Below, piece by piece: positions 43,846 through 53,611 of a stretch of DNA of 64,000 nucleotides (positions within the stretch are counted from its first letter, which is position 1; each line of letters opens with the position of its first letter). Under the pieces are notes generated by a model, which made no database searches, was not told where the DNA came from, and saw only the letters and a program-made list of their open reading frames with translations. Location: contig NC_052136.2 of NCBI RefSeq assembly GCF_016086655.4, positions 43,640,492 through 43,704,491 on the forward strand, written 5' to 3'. A program made the position numbers and the translations under genes. The stretch comes from Lepeophtheirus salmonis (lineage: Eukaryota > Arthropoda > Copepoda > Siphonostomatoida > Caligidae).

Positions 43846-45255
43846 TAGGGTTGCAAAATTCCAGGAATTTTGGTGAATTATTATTTTTTGGGTAGTTTTT
43901 GATTAAAAATATCATTGAACTGGAGATTTTCAATGATGAAAGCTTGAGATAAAAATTTTTTTCGCGAAAAATATATTATGCAAGATATTAGTACATAAAA
44001 TAAATGAAATATATATTGAAAAAATATGCAAAAATGTGACTATAAAGTTGCAATTTCGAATATGCGTTAATACGTGTTCAATCAGAGGCAACAGAAAATT
44101 AAAACGAAAATAATTTTGATAAGAAAATAATTATTTTTCTATAATTATGAAAAATCCTTTAGTTAGCAGCACTCAAAATTCTTCAGCAAAAGCACGCTTA
44201 TTGTCTTTAAATAACAAGCCAGAGAAAAAAATAAGCTCATTATTTTAGAAGAGCAATTTTATAGCTCAAATTTTCACACATTTATATAAGTTTTTTTTTG
44301 TTTCTACCTCTTATAAGATAACATCTAAAAAGTTGAGAGATAAATAATAATTTTAAAGATTGAAAGAATTGACGGTTTTAATTTATATTTCAAGATAAGC
44401 TAGAATCTTTTTTTCCATACTATATCTGTGACTCTAAGCTGTCTTTGGTTGACAAGTTTGCCTCTCATGTAGCTGGCCACTTTAAAAAGACTCAGATACC
44501 TGTTTCCCAACACACCTCCAGCTCCTTTCGATTGTGGAGATACACTTGGAACATAAATATTTTTAATTTTTGTAAACGAATTTTCCCAAATGAAAGACAA
44601 TTTTCTTATATTATTATGTTGTAAATTATTATAAGATCTCATAATCTTATAGAAGATAAGTTCAAAAACATCAGACATATTAAGACAAGCTCAACCTAAT
44701 TATGATGCTAAACTGGATGATATTGCACGTTGTTATAAATAGATGTCCCTTAGGACAGTGGCTTTTTCTGCCTAAAGCACATCAAAAGACAAATAAAAAT
44801 TTATTGATACATGTATTTTAATAAAACAATTTAGACATTCCAAATAATTAATGGTTGTAATAAATCATGCAGCATACTTAAACTTGCAATATATTGAACA
44901 GAATTGCAATCATATAGAGTTGGCAAATTTAAATACACTTATACGTGCGAAAAAGGAGTGTCTCTCATTTTTTATTTAAAAAATGTTCGGGCGCGCTCAA
45001 GATTTATTGAGCGGACAAATGCTCTGATTATAACTATTTAGATATATTTGTTATGTAGGAATGAGGAATCGAAGCAAAATGCTTCTTCAGTGAACTAAGA
45101 AGCTTAGTATCTAATGATTAAACCATGAACTAAAAGAATCTAAAATCTAATCCTTAAAATGAATACGGAACATTTCAATGCCTACTCATTTGAAAAACCT
45201 GAAGCAAAATTTGAATAGAAAATTGGTGTAAGCTTTTCACCCCTTTGCAACTCTA
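43846..45255. mobile_element. Possible hAT-like non-autonomous element
   Basis: TAGGGTTGCAAA at 43,846-43,857 and, inverted, TAGAGTTGCAAA at 45,255-45,244 form 12-bp termini of hAT style. The flanking 8 bases (CTCTTAAC and CCCATAAC) agree at six of eight positions, as expected for an old target duplication. The inside has one minus ORF (44,400-44,678) with no recognised transposase motif. It separates receptor exon A from exon B. Confidence 0.4.
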
Positions 45256-45263
45256 CCCATAAC

Positions 45264-46555
45264 TGTAACATAAAATTTGTTTTGATAAAGTTATCTTTGC
45301 TTCATTTTTGAGTATTACATATTTTTTTTACAACTCACAAATAAAAGGGAGTAGTTTAGTTTTTTTTTCTTAATAGGTGAGAGTAGAAAAATATATAATA
45401 TATGATGGAAATCCAGTGTAGAATGGGCATGTTGAAAAAAATGATTCGAAGTAGTACATATATATAGCTGATTTTATATTCATAATGTCTTCGATTTTTC
45501 GTTGTTTTATTTTTTTCTTATATTTTTCAATATATGTTATATATTAAAATCTTTATTTTTTATCAATATAGTCAAATAAATTATATTTTTACAGGTGGGT
45601 TGAATTTTAATGGGATTATATGGTCTTTAGGTCTTTTACTTGCATAAAATACTCTGGAAATTTTATATCCATTTCTCAATGAGAGGTGTAAGGATTGCAC
45701 TTTGTCAGCCACATATTTAAAGATAGAATTCAGCTCCCCCCACTACTGAGTTTAGCAATAATGAGACAGGAACAGCAAATAAAAAAATGGTTATGGAATA
45801 ACCTGGCGTCAACTGATATTATTATTTTACACAAATGGGGAGATAATTTTTATTTATGTGGCTAACAATAAGAAATATCAAAGGAGATTTGTGTTAATTT
45901 TAAAAGTTAATTTATTGATAGAATGAGTAATATGTGAAACGGGTCGAAATCGTAAAAAAATCTCTAAGATAACGTCATAAAAATATGGCAACCAATGAAC
46001 TAAAAATTATAAAAAGTGAAAGAAAAAAGGTGAAAAAAAAAGTAAAAATGAAATCGAAATAGTTACAAAATATGCTAATCATCTGTACTTATAAAACAAT
46101 CTTGAACAAAAATCAGCAAAAACACGAAATGTCAGTATATATAGGATTTAAAATCAAATTAGAGCTTAGATTTTCGGATTTTCCCCACATACATGATGGT
46201 AAAATGTGCAATACTTTTTTGTGGGGAAATATACATATAAACGTAACACTTAGTTGTCAAAAAACTAACATGGAGATATCAAGAGAAATTTCAAGCCAAT
46301 TACATTTTCAGAGGCAGAACGCAGGTCCGCTGTTTTGCTGATTTTGGTGAAGAACGATCCGAATATTTGTAATGCTGAAGTCTCATAGATGGCAAGGATC
46401 TTCATGAGATGGATTGCTGAGTTGAGAAAGACACATGTGGTGACCAAGGACTCCAGTGGAGTAATCACAAGGAGGAGGTGACTAATCACATCATATATTT
46501 GGCCTCTTAGTTCCCATTTTCTGGCTGATAGATTATTTTGACTGGAGATACCTTA
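45264..46555. other. Spacer between receptor exon copies, no gene recognised
   Basis: AT-rich DNA. ORFs at 46,072-46,341 (plus) and 46,265-46,489 (minus) overlap and have no recognisable domain. No receptor membrane exon was found here, which matters for the status of exon A. Confidence 0.4.
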
Positions 46556-46559
46556 AGAC

Positions 46560-46840
46560 AAAGATCAAAGGTTGAATCCTTTTTAAATCTATCTTTTGCT
46601 ATCTTGTTCTGAACTCGACATATTTTCCATTTTTAGGGTCAAAAATTTTGAAAAACGAAACTTTTCTTAAGACTTTTATAACTTATTCATAATACATAGT
46701 GATGCCAATTATAATAACTTATGATATAGAAACATATTTAAAGGATATGTTAAAAATATACGTATTCAAGGATTTTTGTTTCATTTTGTAATGTTCCCAT
46801 TTTTATGGGTGTGTACTAGCAAATAGTCAATAAAATCTTC
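46560..46840 (+). repeat. Dispersed repeat family R1, copy 2
   Basis: Matches the 3' half of the 27,935-28,440 copy: CATATTTTCCATTTTTAG, a TTATTCATAATA string, and GTGTACTAGCAAAT near 46,810. Confidence 0.6.
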
Positions 46841-47109
46841 ATATTTTTCCTGATATTAATGCCAATTTTATGACGTCATACCGCATAAAGAAAGATGGAG
46901 GCAATCGAAGGAAGATAATTCTAACTAGATCATCCATATCAAGAGATTTTCGAATTTGGATTCCAAATTCCACGAGGGTAGAATGGAGGAGAATTCACCA
47001 CAATTCATATGGAAAAAGAGTAAACCTCTTCCTTGGGAATAAGATACCAGGATCGAAAGTATAATGTGATCCATTCATAATTAGTAGATAATTTCAATAT
47101 TTAAGATTA

Positions 47110-47560
47110 GATACACTTAAAAAAATACAAAATGCAACAAAAATAATTGCAAATGCATATATTTTAAATCAATCTTTTTTTTAAATTATAAATTGAAAAT
47201 TTTCCTATATTATAAGTTATGATTTTCCTCATCACTAAATAAAGTGAATACATAATAAGGCTCTGAAGGAGAGTGTTGTTTTTCATTATTTTTCAGCCGA
47301 AAAATGCAAATATATTGAGTTTCGGAACAAGATAAAGAATCAATAAAAACACTTTTACATAAGTATTGTTAATCTTACTTTTAATTCGGGGATTGTTTGA
47401 AGGGTAAAAAATGACTCTGAACGATAAAAGTTTCAAATTACTATAATCCCAGAATTTAGATGACTGAGACAAAAACTAAGATCAGTTTTGTATCCAACGC
47501 TAAAAGTCAAATTCCTTTCTGTCTTGAATTGAATTTGTAAAAAAATGAGTTTTTCCCTGA
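47110..47560 (-). repeat. Dispersed repeat family R1, copy 3 (inverted)
   Basis: Read on the minus strand it follows copy 1 closely: AAAACTGATCTTAGTTTTTG, TTATCGTTCAGAGTCATTTT, AATTAAAAGTAAGATTAA, GATTCTTTATCTTGTTC and GATGAGGAAAATCATA in the same order. Confidence 0.65.
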
Positions 47561-47942
47561 GTAATTTAAAGTAAATGGATTCAAAGCGCACGATTTCTTT
47601 GTTTTACCCTCGTTATATAACTCAATATTTCATAAACAATTTGAGTAGTGAATTATAGGTTCGTATTCATATTTTTTTCTAATTTAAATTTTTAATGAGA
47701 AATGAACCATGGGTTATCCGTTTGTTTGAAGTTCTGAGGATCCAAAATTACAAATATTGTTCATAAACTATTAATCCAAATGTTTATTTTTATGTTCAAG
47801 GGTATGCATACAAACTTTCTAAATATTAAAAAAATCCCCTCTTTTTTTTTTTAGTATAAGAGTTGCCTGTGAGTAGTTTATAACATAATTTTGACAGCAT
47901 TGAAATAAAGAAACCATTTCAAATAGAAACAGTTATAGACTT

Positions 47943-48622
47943 ATGCACAGGATGCTCTACGTATTGGCAAATCTATTTTCACTTTTTCTAATTGGAAATT
48001 CGGAAGAGCTATCCCAACCTCCACTGGAAGTTACATCCAAGATTATTTTCTCAAAAGACTTCAGTATTCACAATGAACCCAAAATAGAATCTGATAAACC
48101 TCTTCAAGTGAATTTCTCGATAGAACAATTAAATATATTGGATATTGTTGAAAAGAGTGAAATCATCACGCTTGAAATGAATATGAAACTTAAGTGGAGA
48201 GACCCTCGGATTTCTGTTCGGCCAACAGCTCTTTCAAATATAGACAAATATGTATTGTTTAACTCGAGAGTAGCGGAATATTTTTGGATACCGGATATAT
48301 TCGTTGACAAAGCCAAATCAATTCGAAATCCATTATTACATGTCAAACCGGCTTATTTAAGAGTGTATAACAATTCCATCTTGTTTTCAAAACCTTATAA
48401 ATTTTGATGTATTCTGTGAAATGGACTTTCATCGTTTCCCAGTGGATGAGCAGGTCTGTACTCTTAATTTTGAAAGCTTTGGATTAACAACGGATGAAGT
48501 CCAGTTTGCATGGGACATAGAAGCCAATAGTATTAACACAACTTTTCCTCTCACGCAGTATATTTGTTCTGTACAGTTCGTTAACTTCCATAAAGCAAAA
48601 TATGCTGATATTTTATACCCAG
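47943..48622 (+). pseudogene. Cys-loop receptor ligand-binding exon, copy B, with frameshift
   Basis: A tandem copy of exon A, 4.9 kb downstream, with very similar sequence and about 70-170 bp of similar upstream DNA (GGTATGCATACAAACTTTCT at 47,802). The leader MHRMLYVLANLFSLFLIGNS is a better signal peptide than in A. WRDPRI, WIPDIF and the Cys-loop (C-EMDFHRFPVDEQV-C) are conserved, and the exon ends at the same phase with CCAG and donor GTACTC. At about 48,391, TTTTCAAAACC replaces TTTTCCAACC of A: one extra base, giving a stop soon after and moving the Cys-loop to another frame (48,421-48,642). Exon length 680 nt is 11 nt short of A: minus four codons in the leader, plus the one extra base. 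Either this copy is a young pseudogene or the base is a homopolymer sequencing error. Confidence 0.75.
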
Positions 48623-49690
48623 GTACTCAATACAGACCATAATTAAGAATTGTATGGATCCATGATATTAAAAGCATAATTTAAATTTTAAAACATGTGA
48701 CCCAAAACGAGTTTCAACCTAAAAACTGTTCTTTTCCCAAGCTGTTATCGTTATTCTCGAGGAGCGAACATTTAACTATAACGTGGGTATGCCCACAAAT
48801 GACATAGAGTAACCCAAAATATTTGTTGGGGAGTTTTAAGTGTAAGTTCTCAATGTACTCGGAATATAATAGAGGATTGACATTCGAGTAATTCCTGGCT
48901 ATGTGCTTGCTTTATATGAAGCAGGATTTGTTTTTCATTGTTGATTGCAGGTGCTCTATTAAAACGCTTATTAGAAGGTCCTCTTTTTTTCATAATAAAA
49001 TTGTTATCTTCTCTCTAGGAAAAAGTATAATTTTTTTCATTCCGATCCAAAATGAAGAATTTCTTATCCATTTAAAGAAAGGTCAAATTTGTAGAATTAT
49101 ATACATAAGAGTATATACAATATAAGAGTATACCTATATTAGAATACACATCACGTCTTCATTGAGTGGGAGCTTGAGCCTTTGATAGCGTTTCTTCTTC
49201 TTCTTTTTGGAGAAAATACTTCTAAAGTCTTTACCAATGTTCGACAGACAAATTGGGATTTTAACGCTCCTAAAAACATATAAATGGAGTTGGTGGTCGA
49301 TAAACAATATTGAATGTCTTATTTTTACTGAAAAAAATTCCTTTAAGATAACTGAATTTTTGAGGTGTGTTTGTCTTAGTAATCTGGGCTTGCACTCCTT
49401 AAAAAGTATTTAAATTCAAGTGAAAAATACATGATTACTTTTTCCCAAACTTTATATTTAAGAAATTTTCTGAATCTGAAAAAATATGTACCTGTAAACT
49501 ATATTTTATTTGTTTTTATTTATTTAGATCTTTCAAGGCAAAAAATACCACTATATTATTTAGATGCTGTTAAATAATATTTTTCAAAAAATCAGTTTGT
49601 ATACCATAAAATTACAAAGCTTTGGCTATGAAGGTCATTTTTATATTCATTGAGGTGAAAGGAATCTGGAAACTGCATCTAAACAAAAGA
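48623..49690. other. First intron of the receptor locus, left part
   Basis: AT-rich intron DNA; ORFs at 48,901-49,125 and 49,207-49,413 have no recognisable content. One unit of the 'caaggcaaaaaatacc' minisatellite type occurs near 49,537. Confidence 0.4.
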
Positions 49691-49694
49691 GCAA

Positions 49695-50055
49695 AAATAG
49701 TTATAAATTTTGTTAACCAGAGGATTTATTTAGAGCCTACAATATCTACAAAAAAAAATACTTGCCAGTATTCTAAATTTCGGAAGTGCAGCTTTAGATG
49801 TGGAAATATAAATTGGAAAGTTCAATTGATAAGACAATTAATCTCTTATGTGCTTTGAGAATTGTCTGCATCCTACCAGTTACAACCTGTGATGTAGAAA
49901 GAAGCTTTTATGGTCTTAATAGGATAAAGACTGGGCTGAGATAGACCATGAATGACTCCAGACTGAGAGTACTTGCTCTTATGATCTTTAATAAATGTAT
50001 GAACATCGAAAAAGTTGTGAATAGGTTTGTGTTTAGAAGCAGCCTATGATACTTT
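49695..50055 (+). pseudogene. hAT transposase C-terminal dimerisation fragment
   Basis: The plus frame at 49,850-50,050 gives LRIVCILPVTTCDVERSFYG, then LNRIKTGLR, a stop, and MNDSRLRVLALM. This is the hAT-family C-terminal motif (I-L-L-T-I-P-V-T-T-A-S-C-E-R-S-F-S-x-L-K-R-I-K-T-x-L-R-S-T-M-x-x-x-R-L-x-x-L-A-L). Cys replaces Ala/Ser and Asp replaces Glu in the middle, within normal variation. It lies inside the receptor intron in the same orientation as the gene. The rest of the transposase was not found. Confidence 0.75.
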
Positions 50056-50462
50056 TTTTAGCCCCATGGAAAACTTGAATAAATTTAAAAAATGATTAAA
50101 AAGTACGTAAAATACCATTCTTTTTCGGTTCTCTCTTTCTCCAGGAGGAAAAAATTGAAAATTGAGGGTTTGATTGAATTAGTTTTTTAAGTATTGGTGT
50201 AGCACGTCCTACAAAACGTCAAGTTTTAATTTGTTATAATTCAGGCTCAGGCTAATTTTTTGTTGTTGTTTCTGCTAAAAATTAAGCCCCTTCCCCTTAA
50301 AAAAATTCTGCGTGTACAATACAAACATGCAGAATCGGGCCAGTCTTTGACTTCTACCAAACTTGACATACACTCTAAAAAATGGTCTTGAATACGTTCC
50401 TGAAATTTATTTAACTTTTCGATTAAAAACTATACAATAATGATTAATTACTTTTTTTTTAG

Positions 50463-50588
50463 GAATCCTACTGAAAATACATTTACATCGAGAGATTGGA
50501 TATCATTTAATAGAAACCTATATTCCGAGTACGATATTTGTGGCTGAGGCCTGGCTCTCACTTTTTATGTCTCCAGAATGCATTTCAG
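50463..50588 (+). CDS. Cys-loop receptor exon with pre-M1 and M1
   Basis: A 126-nt exon between acceptor CTTTTTTTTTAG (50,451-50,462) and donor GTATAA (50,589), phase 1 at both ends, so it joins either ligand-binding exon in frame. The translation HLHREIGYHLIETYIPS is the standard entry to M1 of anion-type Cys-loop channels (family R-x-x-G-Y-Y-L-I-Q-x-Y-I-P-S). The membrane part TIFVAEAWLSLFM is odd: Glu sits inside M1 where related channels have Leu, Val or Met before S-W-x-S-F-W. It ends in SPECIS, leading to the M2 pore segment in the next exon. It is the only M1 exon in the window. Confidence 0.85.
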
Positions 50589-52208
50589 GTATAATTTATC
50601 GTCAGACCTGTTCAAAAGAACATTTTTAAATGGTTACGTTTCCTTTCATTTCTTCATTACATTGAATATCAAGATTTATTATTATCATATTTTTTTCTTT
50701 TTTTTTTGGGGGAGGATTAAAGTTTTGCAACTATTATATAATTAAATTTAATCCCAGAAAGACCGAAATTTTTATATTTTGTCTTAATTTTATCTGTTTT
50801 TTCTTTTGAATGATAATTTTTTAATATAAAATGAATCGATAAGTAACAAAATTTCCATTTATATTCTCTGACTATTACTTAAAACTAAGTATAAACATGG
50901 CAGAGAAATGCCAAAAAAATATTACAGACGAGACTTTTTTAAATGTTCTTCAATACAGAAGAAATTTGATACAAACTCATTTCATATCAAAATGAAGTTT
51001 TTTAGTTAAAAAATGGATTTATAAGTCTCAAAATTTGCACATATATGCCATTATTATTTTTCTTATGTATCGTATCAAATTAAAATGGAGTATATTTATA
51101 TTCAAAAAAGTATTAAATGTCGTTACACTACAATACAAAGTGAGGGACGCCATTTTTACAATTGTTCCTATGAATACAGCTAGAAATATTAAAAAGCACT
51201 TCATTTCTCAAAAATATAAAAAATAGGTATTTTTTTTATTATCATGTGCGTCCTTAGGAAAAAAGAAAGTTCAAATAAATTATATATTCATGGAAATAGT
51301 ACATGTTTAAACTGATATAAATAGCCATGTTGAATATCTACACTTTGGTCTAAATGGGTTAATAAAATAATGTATTTTTAGAGTTTTTAATTAACATATT
51401 CGACTACTAAATGAGAGAAATATTTAGTAGATTAATATAAAGCAATATATAATTTAAATAACTAATTTTGAGTCTATGTCGACTATATACCATGCTGTAA
51501 AATTCACATAATCAAGCTGCAGTAAAAAGTTCTAAGCGTTTTTCCGCTTTATTTCGATAATAAAATTAGGATTATGCAATTTATATGGTTCCAGACGGTT
51601 TTCTGGGTATTTTTCAGTTCCTGGAAAATGGAATAAGTGCTCACATGCCGATTCAAATCGACTCTTTCCATTATTTTATCAACATTTTCAACTTTCATAT
51701 TACCATAACGTAATAGTTTGAGCCACTGCTTCGCTATTGCTTTCGATACTGTATTGGAACCATACAAAACACAAACTTTTTTTGGCAACCTGCTTCCCCT
51801 TTTTACCTTGCTTATAGTGATACTTAAGAATGTATCGAATTTGCTTTTTTAACTTCCATTTTGGAACACTGTAACACACAACTGGCTTCATCCAACATGA
51901 AACTGTAATTGAACATTTTTTCAATTGTACGGATATTTTAAGCTATTTATTATGTAATATATTAATCTTAAGATATAGCTCACAAACAAAGCTTAGAACT
52001 TTTTACTTAAACTAATATTTTAGGGTAATTTTTAATGAATTAAAAACAACAGATTTACGTTATATGCCCTATATATATTGTCTTTTTTTCCGGTCATAAT
52101 TTTCCTTTAAAATAAGTTATTTTTAGAAAAAATTCTATTAAATTAGTAAAAGTTTTTTTAGAACAGGTCCTATATAAATTATTATTACTTATGTGTTTTA
52201 TCCATCAG
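50589..52208. other. Second intron of the receptor locus
   Basis: AT-rich intron with a small mariner derivative at 51,531-52,008. The ORF at 51,035-51,226 has no recognisable content. Confidence 0.5.
51531..52008 (-). mobile_element. Internally deleted mariner with inverted termini (MITE-like)
   Basis: AGTAAAAAGTTCTAAGC at 51,531-51,547 and its inverted form at 51,991-52,008 delimit about 478 bp; TA in each outer end fits the usual target duplication. Inside, on the minus strand, two frames cover the first half of a Hsmar/cecropia-type transposase: IRYILKYHYKQGKKGKQVAK, then VCVLYGSNTVSKAIAKQWLK, then RHVSTYSIFQELKNTQKTVW. The catalytic half is deleted. A shorter relative lies at 62,631-62,838. 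Confidence 0.75.
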
Positions 52209-52498
52209 GACGTGTAGCGATGAGCATGACAACCCTTCTTACACTCACAGCTATGTTTGACTCCATTCGAAGTCATGTTCCAAAAGTATCCTACGTCACA
52301 TATCTCGATATTTGGGTTTTTACCTGCATCTGTTTTGTATTTTTCTGCATTTTGGAATTCCCAATCGTTTTGTATTTCTTTAATACAAAGAAAAAAGCTA
52401 TTGCCCAGAAGATAGATCGCTATTCCAGAGTACTTATTTTTATTTTTTTTATTATTTTCAATTTCCGATATTGGAACATGGTATTTACGAAGGAATAA
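52209..52498 (+). CDS. Cys-loop receptor terminal exon with M2, M3 and M4
   Basis: Acceptor TTTTATCCATCAG ends at 52,208; the frame runs to TAA at 52,496-52,498. M2 reads GRVAMSMTTLLTLTAMF, with Arg at 0', Thr at 6' and Leu at 9'. This is an anion-channel-like pore, although the usual Pro-Ala before the Arg is Ser-Gly. The M2-M3 loop SHVPKVSYVTYLDIW is canonical. M3 follows, then only about 16 residues (NTKKKAIAQKIDRYSR) before M4 (VLIFIFFIIFNFRYWNMVF). Eukaryotic relatives usually have 50-200 residues in that intracellular loop. KIDRYSR is the usual pre-M4 motif, so the loop really is short and not a missing exon inside this frame. The channel would sit in the plasma membrane as a pentamer. 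Confidence 0.85.
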
Positions 52499-53056
52499 TT
52501 AATTGGTTCATAGCTGTGGTCGGAAATTCTAAGGATTGAGTTGCAACTAAATTGTTTAAGACATAATTTTTTATTTTTTATTATAAATATATTTTTATGT
52601 ATATGTACACATCAAAATTTATGGAATAGATACAAAATTGAAATCTCCAAATGATTTTGTTTGATTAAAATAAGGTTAACGACACATTGGGAAAAAGAGA
52701 AACCATCAAAGCCAGAGATTTGATAAGTAAATCATAGGAAGAAGAGAGGATTTAAGGACTTTAATACATGTCTAAGAAGTCGTGATGAGTATTGCAAACA
52801 CCAAGAGATAACGTCTGTCGGTCAGATCTACTCAAATGGCATCGTTTCAAACAATTCTATACTTTCACTAAGGGCAAAAATACTGTTTGGATACAATAAG
52901 TGGAAAAAAACCCTTCAGGGCCCCGAACTCCAGCATATATTGCACTAGAAACTGCTTCTTGTAAAGTAATAAGAGAATCATTCTCCAAGGGTCATGCTGT
53001 GGAACACCCTCCACTAAGATAAGAGAAGAACAAATTGACTGGACCTAAAAAAGGCC
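52499..53056. other. Downstream of the receptor, no clear gene
   Basis: No clear polyA signal was found close to the receptor stop. The segment 52,680-53,050 is GC-richer with stop-broken coding-like texture, continuous with the ORF that follows. Confidence 0.35.
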
Positions 53057-53455
53057 ATGAAAAAAGTAGACCCATTAGTAATTAAAAAAACAAAAAACGA
53101 TTCTTACCAGAAGTGGCTTAGGTTTAAATTAGCAACGTCCTCACTTTTTACCAATAAATCGAGAACGAGTTTGGAGGATACAAATTGTTCATTCTGTAAG
53201 AAGAAGAAAAAGACATTTCTTGTTTTTTTACTTTTGCGAAAGGCTTGTACTCATGATCAGAGTGATGAAAGACATAGTATAGTTTCACTTCAAAATGAGA
53301 CTCCCCAGCTAGATTGGCTTGTTGTCATGTCACCCGTTAATGATGAGTGTCTCAAAATAGAGAATATTATTTCCAAGCTCCAGAAAACGTTCTACGCGGT
53401 AAGGCCAAAGAATATATATAAAGAACTAGAAGGGGAATGCAGGCAGTCCAGATGA
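53057..53455 (+). CDS. Unrecognised 132-residue ORF
   Basis: An open frame with reasonable codon texture. It contains NCSFCKKKKKTFLVFLLLRK in the middle and LDWLVVMSPVNDECLKIENI towards the end, and it is basic overall. No signal peptide, repeated motif or known domain was recognised. The preceding 370 bp looks like the same kind of sequence broken by stops, so this may be the surviving part of a decayed gene or transposon ORF. It lies just upstream of a THAP/P-type relic and might belong to it or to an element it inserted into. Confidence 0.25.
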   Translation: MKKVDPLVIKKTKNDSYQKWLRFKLATSSLFTNKSRTSLEDTNCSFCKKKKKTFLVFLLLRKACTHDQSDERHSIVSLQNETPQLDWLVVMSPVNDECLKIENIISKLQKTFYAVRPKNIYKELEGECRQSR

Positions 53456-53611
53456 ATTGGTAGTCTTCTTTTTTAGTGTATTAGAAAGCTGAAATTAAGA
53501 AAAATAAATATATATAAGCAGTTTATTATATAATAAAATATAATTAATTGTTACACAGTATAATAATTTATATTATATTAATATAGTCTTATAGAGCTTT
53601 ATCTAAGAAAT

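Noticed and set aside
44400..44678. 92-codon minus ORF inside the hAT-like element as its transposase
   Set aside because: No hAT catalytic or dimerisation motif is visible, so I did not call it a transposase.
48104..48346. 80-codon minus ORF
   Set aside because: Antisense to receptor exon B.
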